Source of the DNA: Pseudophaeobacter sp965641885
Lineage (GTDB): Bacteria > Pseudomonadota > Alphaproteobacteria > Rhodobacterales > Rhodobacteraceae
DNA length: 64,000 bases
Assembly: GCA_965641885.1 (NCBI GenBank)
Contig: OZ282574.1
Coordinates: forward strand, 1,240,001-1,304,000
Direction: 5' to 3'
In this document: one piece after another, positions 8,030 to 17,448 of the stretch
How the letters are laid out: each line of letters opens with the position of its first letter
How positions within the stretch are numbered: the stretch's first letter is position 1
Translations under genes and position numbers: made by a program
Notes under the pieces: model-generated
The model's database searches: none
Told to the model about the DNA's origin: nothing
The model's input: only the letters and a program-made list of their open reading frames with translations

Positions 8030-9505
8030 GTGTCCGACCTTTTTGACGATCCTACACCCGGTCCAGCATCTGGCCCAACATCAGGCCTAACATCTGGCCA
8101 GAATGCGCCGGAATTCAGCGTCTCTGAACTCTCCGGTGAGGTAAAGCGCACACTGGAAGGAACCTTTGGCCGCATTCGTGTGCGCGGTGAGGTTGGCCGC
8201 GTGTTCAAGGCGCGCTCGGGCCATTTGTATTACGACATCAAAGATGACCGATCAGTGCTGGCCTGTACCACCTGGAAGGGGCAGATCTCCAGCCTCGCCG
8301 TGGTGCCCGAAGAAGGGCTTGAGGTGGTGGTCACCGGGCGGCTCACCGCGTTTGGCGCCCAGTCCAAGTACAATATGAACGTTGATGAGGTCGCGGTTGC
8401 GGGCCAGGGCGCATTGATGGCGCTGTTGGAAAAGCGCAAGAAACAGCTTGAGGCCGAGGGACTTTTTGCGCCTGAACGTAAAAGGCCGCTCCCCTATCTG
8501 CCGCATATTATTGGCGTTGTGACCTCGCCCTCGGGGGCTGTGATCCGGGACATTCTGCACCGGCTGCGCGAGCGCTTCCCGCGCAAGGTGCTGGTTTGGC
8601 CCGTGGCCGTGCAGGGCAGCAATTGTGCCTCAGAAGTGGCGCGCGCTATCAATGGCTTCAACCGCCTGACCCCCGGCGGCGCTTTGCCGCGGCCGGATCT
8701 GATCATTGTGGCACGGGGTGGCGGCTCCATCGAGGATCTTTGGGGCTTTAACGAAGAAGTGGTGGCGCGTGCGGCTGCGGCCTCTGAAATCCCGCTGATC
8801 TCGGCGGTGGGACATGAGACCGACACAACCCTGATTGATTTTGTCTCTGATAAACGCGCACCGACTCCCACGGCGGCGGCGGAACTGGCAGTTCCTGTGC
8901 GGCTGGAGCTGATGGCCTGGGTCGAGGATCAGGGGGCGCGCCTGTTGCGTGGCACCGGGCAGGCGGTGCAGCAGCGACGCCAGCGCCTGAACGATCTGGC
9001 GCGTGCCATGCCGCGCCCCGAAAGCCTGCTTGAGACGCCACGCCAACGCCTGGATCATGCGGCGGAGCGTTTGCCGCGCGCGCTGATTGCGGGGGTACAG
9101 AGCCGCCACGTCACTCTGAGCCGCGCCTCGGCAGCGCTGCGGCCAGCCACGTTGCGGCAGCTGGTTGCAGCCCGCAGGGATCGCCTGCGTAATCTGTCCA
9201 GCCGGTTGAGCCTGCGACCCATTTCGCAGGAGGTGGTGCGTCAAAAAGAGCAGCTGGCGAGCCTTACACTACGGCTGGAAGCGGCGCAGCTCTTGCGCAT
9301 CGACCGGCAGCGCCAACAGGTTTTGGCGACGGGGCGGCAGCTGGATATCCTTAGCTACAAGGCCACCTTGGCGCGCGGCTATGCGGTGGTGCGCCGGGGC
9401 GAAAACCTTGTTACCACCTGCGCCGATGCGGCCGCAGGCGGCGCTCTCAATATCGAGTTTGCAGACGGGCGGGTGGCGCTTACGTCTGGCGTAAAGCCTG
9501 AGTAA
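8030..9505 (+). CDS. xseA: exodeoxyribonuclease VII large subunit
   Basis: Catalytic large subunit of exonuclease VII, which degrades single-stranded DNA with the small subunit XseB (not in this window). A GTG start at 8030 (491 aa) is chosen: an AGGAGA lies about 10 bases upstream and the conserved N-terminus (SDLFDD, FSVSELSGEVKRTLE) follows. A longer frame from 7877 would add 51 Arg/Lys-rich residues with no homology. Domains: OB fold (about 20-110; RVRGEVGRVFKARSGHLYYD), the catalytic domain (IGVVTSPSGAVIRDI, DLIIVARGGGSIEDLWGFN, SAVGHETDTTLIDFVSD), then a long coiled-coil and the C-terminal LARGYAVVR segment. Confidence 0.97.
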   Translation: MSDLFDDPTPGPASGPTSGLTSGQNAPEFSVSELSGEVKRTLEGTFGRIRVRGEVGRVFKARSGHLYYDIKDDRSVLACTTWKGQISSLAVVPEEGLEVVVTGRLTAFGAQSKYNMNVDEVAVAGQGALMALLEKRKKQLEAEGLFAPERKRPLPYLPHIIGVVTSPSGAVIRDILHRLRERFPRKVLVWPVAVQGSNCASEVARAINGFNRLTPGGALPRPDLIIVARGGGSIEDLWGFNEEVVARAAAASEIPLISAVGHETDTTLIDFVSDKRAPTPTAAAELAVPVRLELMAWVEDQGARLLRGTGQAVQQRRQRLNDLARAMPRPESLLETPRQRLDHAAERLPRALIAGVQSRHVTLSRASAALRPATLRQLVAARRDRLRNLSSRLSLRPISQEVVRQKEQLASLTLRLEAAQLLRIDRQRQQVLATGRQLDILSYKATLARGYAVVRRGENLVTTCADAAAGGALNIEFADGRVALTSGVKPE

Positions 9506-9533
9506 GAGATTCTGCAGTCTGCGGACGGCCCGC

Positions 9534-9959
9534 TCAGACGCCGACCTCGGGGCCAAGGCAGAGCATCTCTTCGTCGATCTCGCCTGATTCATAGAGCTCG
9601 GTCGTTTCGGGGTCATTCTGAAACCGCGCGCTCAGGCCCTCAGCGCTGAGGGAAAAGCTCCAGCATTGCGGCTCACCGCGCTGTTCATAGACAAAACAGA
9701 TCTGATCCGCCTGTTGATACCAGATGCCCTCCTGGCAGCGGCCATCGAGAAAAGACCAGATAACACGACGGCCCGGCAAGTAGCGTTCGACCCCATAGGC
9801 GGTGCCATCAAAGCCATAAAACAGGGTCTTGCCCTGCGTGTAGCGGTCGAAATCCTCCGCGCCCAGAGGCTCGGCTGCCTGCGCTCTCTGAACTGCCAGG
9901 GGCAGGGTGGCGAAGGGCAGGGCGGTGAGAGCGGCGAGGAGAATCATTTGTCTGTGCAT
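9534..9959 (-). CDS. exported hypothetical protein
   Basis: A 141-aa protein with a clear signal peptide (hydrophobic core about residues 5-22, cleavage near AQAAEP). The mature part has four cysteines (GRCQEG, QICFVY, PQCWSF, MLCLG) and is acidic, suggesting a small disulfide-bonded periplasmic protein. The pattern of aromatic and cysteine residues looks like a conserved exported protein family of Rhodobacteraceae, but no named domain is recognised. Convergent with xseA, with only 28 bases between the stops. Confidence 0.7.
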   Translation of the reverse strand: MHRQMILLAALTALPFATLPLAVQRAQAAEPLGAEDFDRYTQGKTLFYGFDGTAYGVERYLPGRRVIWSFLDGRCQEGIWYQQADQICFVYEQRGEPQCWSFSLSAEGLSARFQNDPETTELYESGEIDEEMLCLGPEVGV

Positions 9960-10159
9960 GTCGCAACTCTGGCAGAGGCCGCGCCACTAGGCCAAGTGTT
10001 TCAACCCAGCCTCTTGCAGTTAAACTTGCGGGCGCAAGCGGCGGCGCGATAACCTTTGTCGGCGCGGCTTTCCCTGGGTCATCTTTGACCCAACGGTCTA
10101 ATGCGGGCAAGCTTTGCACCATAGAGGCACCTGCCGCAGCCCGTTATGGAGAGTTTTTG

Positions 10160-10807
10160 ATGACCATTGTTGACCTTTTAGAAGTCACCGCTCTGCTGGC
10201 CGCTATAGGCTATCTGGGCTTTACGGCCCGGGCGCCATCTGTGCTGCGCAGTGTGATGAAAACCGCGTCGGTGGCGCTGCTGGCACTGGCGGCGGGCATT
10301 GCTGGCGCTCCATTCTGGTTAGTGGCGGCGCTGGGGCTTTGTGCCTTGGGAGATTATTTTCTGTCGCGGCAGGGGGATACGTCCTTTATGGCCGGGGTGG
10401 GAGCCTTTGCCGCCGGACATCTCGCCTATGTGCTGCTGTTTCTGGGCCAGGAGAGCCGTGATCTCAGCCGGATCTGGGAAATGCCCGGCCTGGGGCTTAC
10501 CCTTGGTTTTATGGCGCTGGGCATTGTTATGGTGCGGGTTCTGGCCCCCAGAGCCGGAGAGCTGAAGATCCCGGTGATGGGTTATATCCCGATTATCCTT
10601 GGCATGGGGCTGGCAGCGCTTAGTCTGACAGGAGAGGCGCTGTTCTGGGTCTTGCCGGCCGCACTGGCCTTTGTGGCCTCGGATGTGGTTTTGGCCTTTG
10701 AAACCTTTGTGTTGCCTGAGGACCATTGGTTGCGTCGCTATACGCCCTATGTGGTCTGGCCGCTCTATTGGGGGGCGCAGGCCGGGTTTTATCTGTCTTT
10801 TTCCTAA
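10160..10807 (+). CDS. YhhN/TMEM86-family membrane protein, putative lysoplasmalogenase
   Basis: A 215-aa integral membrane protein with about seven or eight hydrophobic segments covering nearly the whole length. It carries the YhhN signature (ALCALGDYFLS near residue 65, AFAAGHLAYVLLF, and ALAFVASDVVLA in the C-terminal third). The animal relative TMEM86B hydrolyses the vinyl-ether bond of lysoplasmalogens; the role in proteobacteria is not settled. The start at 10160 places an initiator directly before the first membrane segment and after a GGAGAG ribosome binding site. It is followed by ftsY after 76 bases. Confidence 0.85.
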   Translation: MTIVDLLEVTALLAAIGYLGFTARAPSVLRSVMKTASVALLALAAGIAGAPFWLVAALGLCALGDYFLSRQGDTSFMAGVGAFAAGHLAYVLLFLGQESRDLSRIWEMPGLGLTLGFMALGIVMVRVLAPRAGELKIPVMGYIPIILGMGLAALSLTGEALFWVLPAALAFVASDVVLAFETFVLPEDHWLRRYTPYVVWPLYWGAQAGFYLSFS

Positions 10808-10883
10808 GTGCGAGGCCGCATCCGCTTTGCAACCCGCGGCAATCCGCATTAGGTGAAGGGGAAACCCTTTTGCGGAGACCCTG

Positions 10884-12038
10884 ATGGCGTTTTTTTCAAA
10901 GCTCAAGGAGCGCTTGTTCAAATCCTCGTCAAAGCTGGACGAGGGTCTGGACGCTATTGTCGATGAGGGCGCAGAGGCACAGGCCCCAGACGCACAGGCC
11001 CCAGACGCTCAGGCCGCAGACGTTGAGGCCGCAGACGTGCAGGCCGCAGCACTGCCTGAAGCAGCGCCTGCTGCAGCTGAACCGCAGCAGGTTGCTCCGG
11101 TGCAGCCCACCAGTGGCGTGGCGACACCAGAGCCTGCCAAGGAAAAGCCTGCCGGCATTCTGGGGCGTCTTGTCGGGCGTGCAGCAGGCAGCTCAGAGCA
11201 ACGCCGGGTTCTTGATGATGATATGCTGGAGCAGCTGGAAGAGCTGCTGATTGCTGCCGACATGGGTGTGGATACTGCCCTGCGGGTCACTGCAAATATG
11301 GCCGAAGGCCACATGGGCAAGAAGCTCTCTGCGCGCGAGATCAAGGAATTGCTGGCAGCCGAGATCGCCCGGGTGATGGAACAGGTGGCCAAACCGATGC
11401 CGATCTATGCGCACCGGCCGCAGGTGGTGCTGGTGGTTGGGGTCAATGGCTCTGGCAAGACCACCACCATTGGCAAATTGGCCAGTCAGTTCAAGGCCTC
11501 AGGCAAAAAGGTGGTGATTGCCGCAGGCGACACGTTTCGCGCCGCCGCAGTAGAGCAGCTGCAGGTCTGGGGCGACCGGGCCGGGGTGCCGGTTCTGACC
11601 GCGCCCGAGGGCTCTGATCCGGCCAGCCTGGCCTTTGATGCCATGACCAAGGCACAGGAAGATGGCGCAGATCTGTTGATGATCGACACCGCCGGGCGGT
11701 TGCAGAACCGGGCTGACCTGATGGAAGAGCTGGCGAAGATCATTCGCGTCATTCGCAAAAAGGATGAGACCGCGCCGCATAACACTCTGCTGGTGCTGGA
11801 TGCCACCACCGGCCAGAACGCCCTGCGTCAGGTCGAGACCTTCCAGAAACTGGCGGATGTCTCGGGGCTGGTGATGACCAAGCTGGATGGCACCGCCAAG
11901 GGCGGCGTGCTGGTGGCGCTGGCGGATAAGTTTGGCCTGCCGATCCATGCCATCGGGGTGGGAGAACAGATCGACGATCTGGCGCCGTTCGACCCCGAGG
12001 AATTTGCCGCTGCCCTGACCGGGCTGGACCAGTCGTGA
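10884..12038 (+). CDS. ftsY: signal recognition particle receptor FtsY
   Basis: SRP receptor GTPase that docks ribosome-nascent-chain/SRP complexes at the inner membrane. 384 aa. It has an N-terminal acidic/Ala-rich A domain (about 20-90, partly built of 5-residue repeats), the N domain, and the G domain with P-loop GVNGSGKTT (186-194), GDTFRAAAVEQL, DTAGRLQNRADLMEE and TKLDGTAKGG, ending in IGVGEQIDDLAPFDPEEFAA. It heads a same-strand run with a DMT transporter and yciB, spaced 49 and 61 bases. Confidence 0.97.
   Translation: MAFFSKLKERLFKSSSKLDEGLDAIVDEGAEAQAPDAQAPDAQAADVEAADVQAAALPEAAPAAAEPQQVAPVQPTSGVATPEPAKEKPAGILGRLVGRAAGSSEQRRVLDDDMLEQLEELLIAADMGVDTALRVTANMAEGHMGKKLSAREIKELLAAEIARVMEQVAKPMPIYAHRPQVVLVVGVNGSGKTTTIGKLASQFKASGKKVVIAAGDTFRAAAVEQLQVWGDRAGVPVLTAPEGSDPASLAFDAMTKAQEDGADLLMIDTAGRLQNRADLMEELAKIIRVIRKKDETAPHNTLLVLDATTGQNALRQVETFQKLADVSGLVMTKLDGTAKGGVLVALADKFGLPIHAIGVGEQIDDLAPFDPEEFAAALTGLDQS
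10981..11050 (+). repeat. 15-bp tandem repeats inside ftsY
   Basis: Four copies plus a partial of a 15-bp unit (AGGCCCCAGACGCAC and variants with a G or T change) encode repeated Gln-Ala-(Pro/Ala)-Asp-(Ala/Val) blocks in the acidic linker of FtsY. The copies diverge slightly, so the tract is older than the perfect repeats elsewhere in the window. Copy number probably varies between strains. Confidence 0.9.
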
Positions 12039-12087
12039 TCATGGCCCCTCCGGGCGGTCTCCTGTCCCAACCAAAGGGTCGTCTTTC

Positions 12088-12990
12088 ATGAGCGACTGGC
12101 TGATTTCCCTGGAGGGTACCGAGGCTGGCCATCAGGTGGCACTCTGGCTGGCCTTGATGGCGGCGTTTTTGCATGCGGTCTTTGGCGCGCTGCAAAAGGG
12201 CAAGCATGACCCCTGGCTGTCGCGCGGGGCAATTGATGCCTCTTACGGGTTGATGGCGGCGCCACTGGCGCTGTTTGTGGTGCCCTGGCCCGAGCCGCAT
12301 ATGTGGCCAATCTTTGCGGTCGTCTGGGTCATTCATGTGGCCTATAAAGTCCTGCAGGCATTGGCCTATACCAAGGGCAGCTACACGGTCGTCTACCCGG
12401 TGGTGCGCGGCACCGGGCCGTTGTTTACGGTGATTGGCTCGTACTATCTGTTTGGCGAGACCTTTTCCTTTGTGCAATGGGCAGGCGTTGGGGTGTTGCT
12501 GGCTGGGATCTTTGGTCTGGCTGCTTATAACTACCGCTATCTGGAAACCCACCGCGAGACCCTGGGGGTGGCGATGTTTCTCGCCCTGGTCACCGGGTTG
12601 TTTGTGGCGCTCTACACCACCTATGACGCCTATGGCATTCGCGCTACCGCTGATCCGTTTACGTTTTTGGCCTGGTTTTTCATGATTGATGGTCTGGCGA
12701 TGCCGCCCTATGCCTACTATCGCTGGCGCCGCATGGCGCAGCGCCCGGCGCTGGGACCACTGGCGATAAAGGGCGTGTTTGGCGGCCTGGTGGCCTTTGC
12801 CTCTTTTGGCGCGGTGATGCTGGCAACCCGGCTGGACAAGGTCGGCGAGGCGGCGGTACTGCGGGAGACCTCGACCGTGTTTGCCGCCCTGATTGGCTGG
12901 CTGGTGCTGAAAGAAACCGTAGGGCCCCGTCGCATTGCCTTGATGGCTTTGATCGCGCTGGGCGCCGTGATAGTGGAGATGGGCGGTTGA
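12088..12990 (+). CDS. DMT-superfamily (EamA-type) transporter
   Basis: A 300-aa inner-membrane protein of the drug/metabolite transporter superfamily, with about ten hydrophobic segments arranged as two EamA-like halves. Features include AFLHAVFGALQKGKHD near the start, YTVVYPVVRGTGPLFTVIGS at the end of the first half, and the closing segment GEAAVLRETSTVFAALIGWL followed by LKETVGPRRIALMALIALGA. The substrate is unknown; many relatives export metabolites or amino acids. It lies 49 bases after ftsY and 61 bases before yciB, probably in one transcript. Confidence 0.9.
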   Translation: MSDWLISLEGTEAGHQVALWLALMAAFLHAVFGALQKGKHDPWLSRGAIDASYGLMAAPLALFVVPWPEPHMWPIFAVVWVIHVAYKVLQALAYTKGSYTVVYPVVRGTGPLFTVIGSYYLFGETFSFVQWAGVGVLLAGIFGLAAYNYRYLETHRETLGVAMFLALVTGLFVALYTTYDAYGIRATADPFTFLAWFFMIDGLAMPPYAYYRWRRMAQRPALGPLAIKGVFGGLVAFASFGAVMLATRLDKVGEAAVLRETSTVFAALIGWLVLKETVGPRRIALMALIALGAVIVEMGG

Positions 12991-13051
12991 GACCGCCACG
13001 GGTGCCTGCGGGGCACAGACAGACAGCGAACAGACAGCTACAGGAGAGCCT

Positions 13052-13669
13052 ATGACCGGCGAAAAGAATGCGGCCAAGAAGATCAATCCAACCCTAAAAA
13101 TGGTGCTGGAGTTTGGCCCTGTCGTGTTGTTTTTCATCGGCTATCTGAAGCTGCGTGAAGAGGTTTTTCTGATCGTAGGGCAAGAGTACAAGGGCTTTAT
13201 CATCGTCACGGCGGCCTTCATCCCGCTGATGGTTCTGGCCACGCTGGCGCTGTGGAAACTGACGGGGCATCTGTCACGGATGCAGGTTGCCACGCTGATC
13301 CTGGTGGTCTTTATGGGCGGGCTGTCGGTCTGGCTCAACGATGAGCGGTTTTTCAAAATGAAACCGACGCTGATCTATCTGCTGTTTGGTGGGGCCCTTG
13401 GGGTTGGTCTGCTGCGCGGGCAAAGCTATCTGAAGCTGGTGATGGAAGAGCTGATGCCGCTGGATCAGGAAGGCTGGATGATCCTGACCCGCCGTATCTG
13501 TCTGTTTTTCCTCACCCTTGCAGTGGCAAACGAGGTGATCTGGCGCAGCCAAAGCACGGACACTTGGGTCTATTTCAAGACTTTTGGCCTGCCGGTTGCG
13601 ATGTTTGCCTTCTTTATGTTTCAGGGCAAGGTATTCCAAAAGCACGGCATCTCTGAAGACGAGGCCTGA
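13052..13669 (+). CDS. yciB: inner membrane protein YciB (intracellular septation protein A family)
   Basis: A 205-aa polytopic membrane protein with five to six hydrophobic segments. Family hallmarks: KMVLEFGPVVLFFIGYL at the start, PTLIYLLFGGALGVGLLRGQ in the middle, and WMILTRRICLFFLTLAVANE. YciB/IspZ proteins help keep envelope integrity and septation. The stop codon lies within a 16-bp direct duplication (13661-13692), so a one-unit change there would alter the region after the stop but not the protein. Confidence 0.93.
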   Translation: MTGEKNAAKKINPTLKMVLEFGPVVLFFIGYLKLREEVFLIVGQEYKGFIIVTAAFIPLMVLATLALWKLTGHLSRMQVATLILVVFMGGLSVWLNDERFFKMKPTLIYLLFGGALGVGLLRGQSYLKLVMEELMPLDQEGWMILTRRICLFFLTLAVANEVIWRSQSTDTWVYFKTFGLPVAMFAFFMFQGKVFQKHGISEDEA

Positions 13670-13952
13670 TGCTGAAGAGGCCTGATGCTGGAACTGTCCT
13701 GTTTCGCCTATGTCGTGGGGCAGGGCTGTCAGAGCGGTCGCCGCGCGGCCCGTTCAGGCCTTTGTGCGCCAAAGAATACCTCTGAGCGCCACACGCCTTG
13801 GAAGGAGAGCATGTGTTCAAAAGCTTGCGCGCAGCGGGGCGAACCTAAGTCTCGGTTGGACAACCCAGAAACGAGTTTTATTTGACAGGCGCAAGCCTCT
13901 CACTGAAGGATGCATTCCTAAGGCCTAATATTTCCCCAGCCAGGATGTGACC

Positions 13953-16124
13953 GTGAACGATATTTTGAGCGACCAGCGTGAACGTCAAAACAGGCTCATC
14001 CAAAGGTCTCTTAATATTCTGCTCGGGGCACTCATTATTGGCTTCTTTATGCAGATCTCCAGGGCTGTACAATTCGGGACCACCGCGATTTTTGTGGTGC
14101 AAACCGCCTGGATGTTTCTTGCGACGTTGTCGCTGCTGTTGCGCAAGTTTCTGCCTGTATGGCTGGTGGGATCTGTTTGTTTTTCCTTCTTAATAGCCAC
14201 GGGGCTGATCGGGGTTTACCGCTATGGGATGATGGCCCCGGCCCTTACGCTTTTGGCTGTTTTGCCTGGCATCGCCGGCATTGTGTGGGGGGCGCGTGCT
14301 GCGGTGGCGGTGCTTACCCTTGTTATGTTGGGCTTGGCCACGCTTGTCGCGATGAACCTGCGCGGTGTGATTGAGCCGGTTGTCTCAGCGGCGGAATATG
14401 CTGCAGACAGTACGAACTGGATTATTTTGTTGATCGGCATGGCGTTGTCCGCCTCTTGGGTGGCCCTCGTCGGAGCATTCTATCACTATCTGTGGGATTC
14501 AACCTTTCAGGCCCTGACCACAGAGTCGGCCAGACGGATCAAAAGCGACGCGGGGCGCGATCAGGCAGAGGCCTGGTGGCGGACAATGGCGCAGAATATC
14601 TCCGGGGTGCTGTTTGAATATGTCAAATATCCCGATGGCACGCACAAAATCCTGAGGATGAGCGATGGAAGCCGGGCGTTCTGGGGAGTTGAGCCCGAGG
14701 AGATTGAACAGGACATTGATGCGCTTTTTGATCGCTTAGGTCACAGTGCGCGGGCTGAAATTGAAGCGAAAATCCCAGATTCCATCAAGAATAAGACCAC
14801 AATCAACATGCGGCTCGCGACCACGACAAAGTCCGGGCTCACCAAATGGGTCCAGCTCAGTGCGCGCCCACGAGACTATGAAAATGGGGCGACCCTGTGG
14901 CATTGTCTGATGTTGGATGTGTCCCGTGAAGTCTATGCTGAAGAAGACACAAAGGTTAAGGCAGAGCTTTTGCAGCAGTCGGAACGCCAGAAAAGCATTG
15001 GGCAGCTCACAGGCGGTGTCGCACATGATTTCAACAACCTGCTGGCAGTCATTCTCGGGAGCCTTGAATTGCTGCACAGTGAGGTCACTGGTGATGAGAA
15101 ACTTGCTCATGTTGACAATGCCATTTCCGCAACCCTGCAGGGCGCTGAGCTGACCCGCAATATGCTTGCCTATTCGCGTCAGGCGCCGCTTGAGCCGCAG
15201 GTTCTGGATCTGAACAATCTGGTGCGAAATTCCAAAAACTGGTTCTCGCGGGCGATCCCCGCCAATATTGAAATTGAAACCTCCTTTTTGGCAAACCTGT
15301 GGAAAATCAAGGCGGATGAAGGCTCAACTGTTGGAGCCTTGCTAAACCTTGTGGTGAATGCCCGCGATGCCCTGCCAGAGGGGGGCAAGATTACCATTGA
15401 GACCTCGAATGTTCGGATCGAAGAAGACTATATCGATGAACGTGGAGAAAGCATCGAGCCGGGGCGTTACGTGTTGTTGGCCTTTAGTGACACAGGCGTT
15501 GGTATTGATGCTGAAACGCAGGAACACATTTTTGAGCCCTTCTTCACAACCAAAGAGCCCGGAGCGGGCACCGGTCTCGGACTGGCGATGATCATTGGGT
15601 TTATGAAACAATCCGAGGGTACGGTTCGCGTCTACTCTGAACCTGGAACCGGAACCACGTTCAAGCTGTATTTCCCGGCCTTTACCGGCACAGAAGAGCA
15701 GACACGGGTTATCCACCAGCAGGATGTCGAGCTCTCGGGCACAAAGGGCGCCAGAATTCTGTTGGTTGAAGATGAAGCCATGCTGCTGGAAAACCTCTGC
15801 ACGGTTTTGACCAAAGGGGGTTATCTGGTCGAAACGGCGTCAACGGGAGATGAGGCAGCTCGTATTTTCGACGCAGATCAGTCGTTTGATCTGATTGTGA
15901 CAGACATTGTGATGCCGGGTAAACTGCAGGGAACCACATTGTCGCATAGGGTACGGGAGATCCGCGAGGATATTCCCTTTGTCTTTATGTCTGGCTACGC
16001 ACGCGAGGCCGCAGTGCATGGCAACGGCCTGCGACCGGAAGATATCCGGCTGATGAAGCCGATACGGCGGTCGGATCTGATCAAGGCGATCGAGACGGCG
16101 CTGAGAAAACATCGCAAAGACTGA
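13953..16124 (+). CDS. membrane PAS hybrid histidine kinase with C-terminal receiver
   Basis: A 723-aa sensor kinase. It has six or so membrane segments (about residues 20-190), a PAS-like segment (about 205-330; WWRTMAQNISGVLFEYV), a dimerisation/phosphoacceptor box with the His near 358 (GGVAHDFNNLLAVI), an HATPase domain (NLVVNARDALPEGG, DTGVGI, TGLGLAMIIGF) and a receiver (about 601-718; RILLVEDEA, phosphoacceptor Asp near 651 in DLIVTDIVMPG). Start: GTG at 13953 has AGGA 7 bases upstream; another GTG six bases earlier is too close to it. No separate response regulator or output gene is adjacent, so the phosphoryl target is unknown. Confidence 0.92.
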   Translation: MNDILSDQRERQNRLIQRSLNILLGALIIGFFMQISRAVQFGTTAIFVVQTAWMFLATLSLLLRKFLPVWLVGSVCFSFLIATGLIGVYRYGMMAPALTLLAVLPGIAGIVWGARAAVAVLTLVMLGLATLVAMNLRGVIEPVVSAAEYAADSTNWIILLIGMALSASWVALVGAFYHYLWDSTFQALTTESARRIKSDAGRDQAEAWWRTMAQNISGVLFEYVKYPDGTHKILRMSDGSRAFWGVEPEEIEQDIDALFDRLGHSARAEIEAKIPDSIKNKTTINMRLATTTKSGLTKWVQLSARPRDYENGATLWHCLMLDVSREVYAEEDTKVKAELLQQSERQKSIGQLTGGVAHDFNNLLAVILGSLELLHSEVTGDEKLAHVDNAISATLQGAELTRNMLAYSRQAPLEPQVLDLNNLVRNSKNWFSRAIPANIEIETSFLANLWKIKADEGSTVGALLNLVVNARDALPEGGKITIETSNVRIEEDYIDERGESIEPGRYVLLAFSDTGVGIDAETQEHIFEPFFTTKEPGAGTGLGLAMIIGFMKQSEGTVRVYSEPGTGTTFKLYFPAFTGTEEQTRVIHQQDVELSGTKGARILLVEDEAMLLENLCTVLTKGGYLVETASTGDEAARIFDADQSFDLIVTDIVMPGKLQGTTLSHRVREIREDIPFVFMSGYAREAAVHGNGLRPEDIRLMKPIRRSDLIKAIETALRKHRKD

Positions 16125-16483
16125 TTTTGCGGTCATTGTGTTTTGCGGCACGTGCGGCTTTGACCTGTTCAACACGCTTTTCATGCGGTGAAGGCGCGTC
16201 GGCCAACGAGGCGGCTGTGATGCGGATTAGTGTCGCGAATCTCTAGACGAAAAGGGGAGCATACCCTGTATCTCAGGGCGTAAGTCACGCAGCGCTCAGG
16301 GATGCATGGCATCGCTTGCTGGCAGCAGTTGTCCCACGGTTTTCCTCTCCACAATGGCTCTTGCTCTGGCGCATATAGTCCGGGGATGCGGCCCGCGCCT
16401 AAGGCCTCTGCCGCCTTGGACGCTAGAGCTCCGTCTGCGGAAAATCCGCGTGCGACGCATGTAAGGGCGCAAAGCGGTCTTTC
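16125..16483. other. intergenic region between convergent genes
   Basis: About 360 bases between the ends of the hybrid kinase and the LysR gene. No gene, strong hairpin or repeat was recognised. Small open frames overlap here on both strands, but none has domain or start-site support. Confidence 0.4.
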
Positions 16484-17428
16484 CTACGCGCAGTTGATAT
16501 TGGGTCCTGTTTGGGTGGTCTCGCAGAGATCTAGAAACAGGGATTGGCAAAAGGAAATTACCGGGGCAACAAGTGCATTGACCTCACGATCCTGACGGGA
16601 CGCAATCACAATGCTTGTCGCACCAAAGTCCTCGATCAACGAGACTGGCACAACTGCCTTTCCTTCGTAGGTCAGGTTTGATGCAGGGCGCATCGAAAGA
16701 ATTGAAACCCCCAATCCATTTGCAACATAGCACCGCACGGTCTCAATAGAGGCGGAGCGAAACGCAATTCGCGGTTTGATTCCATGGTGTGCAAATTGGG
16801 CATAGAAGTATTCCCGGCTTTGTGGGGCATCAAAGAGTACAAAATCTTCCCCATCAATATCGCGGATCGAAACGGCATCCCGTTCTGCAAACCTGTGTCC
16901 TTGTGGAACAATCAAATAGGGGCGTAGAACGGCCAGCGGATGCAAATCATATACCTGGGCATCCAGCCCAAGATCATAGAGAATGGCGAGATCAAGCTCG
17001 TTTTTTTGCAACGCTGTCGTCAGATCTTCTTGCAACATTTCGCTGAGATTAAGGACGACACCGGGCATTTCCGCCCGATAGCCACTCAAAATTTGCGGCA
17101 CGAAAAATGGGGCCAGCGATTGAAAACACCCCAAGCGCACTGTGCCCTTGCGATGTTTGGCGATGTCCTCCGCCGCCAGGCTCATTTGATCTGCATAGGC
17201 CAAAAGCTGATCGGCGTAGCGTAAAAACGCGCTACCCTGTGGTGTCAGCTCCATCCCGCGTGCATGCAAACGCCGAAACAGGACAAGGCCGGTCAGATCC
17301 TCAAGTTTCGTGATCGCCTGCGCGACGGCAGGTTGCGACACCCCGATAATTTCCGCCGCTGCAGCAATACCGCCCGTCCTGGCGACGGCTTGAAAGTAGT
17401 TGCATTGCTTCAATGTAAATCTGGTCAT
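16484..17428 (-). CDS. LysR-family transcriptional regulator
   Basis: A 314-aa LTTR. The N-terminal winged HTH (about residues 4-62) reads LKQCNYFQAVARTGGIAAAA, then IGVSQPAVAQAITKLEDLTG; the effector domain starts near 92 with KGTVRLGCFQSLAPFFVP and resembles CysB/OxyR-like periplasmic folds. It is divergent from the Fe(II)/2-oxoglutarate oxygenase gene with 110 bases between the starts, which makes that gene its most likely target. The inducer is probably the oxygenase substrate or a related amino acid, but this is inference. Confidence 0.93.
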   Translation of the reverse strand: MTRFTLKQCNYFQAVARTGGIAAAAEIIGVSQPAVAQAITKLEDLTGLVLFRRLHARGMELTPQGSAFLRYADQLLAYADQMSLAAEDIAKHRKGTVRLGCFQSLAPFFVPQILSGYRAEMPGVVLNLSEMLQEDLTTALQKNELDLAILYDLGLDAQVYDLHPLAVLRPYLIVPQGHRFAERDAVSIRDIDGEDFVLFDAPQSREYFYAQFAHHGIKPRIAFRSASIETVRCYVANGLGVSILSMRPASNLTYEGKAVVPVSLIEDFGATSIVIASRQDREVNALVAPVISFCQSLFLDLCETTQTGPNINCA

Positions 17429-17448
17429 GGTACCTTGTTGAAGTTTTT

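Noticed and set aside
11749..13137. 462-aa minus-strand open frame opposite ftsY, the DMT transporter and yciB
   Set aside because: It is antisense to three clear genes and its Gln/His/Arg/Pro-rich sequence is typical of a shadow frame in high-GC DNA.
13811..13885. 24-codon open frame with a strong GGAAGGAGAGC ribosome binding site
   Set aside because: Too short and without known homology to call; could be a leader peptide before the sensor kinase, but nothing else supports it.
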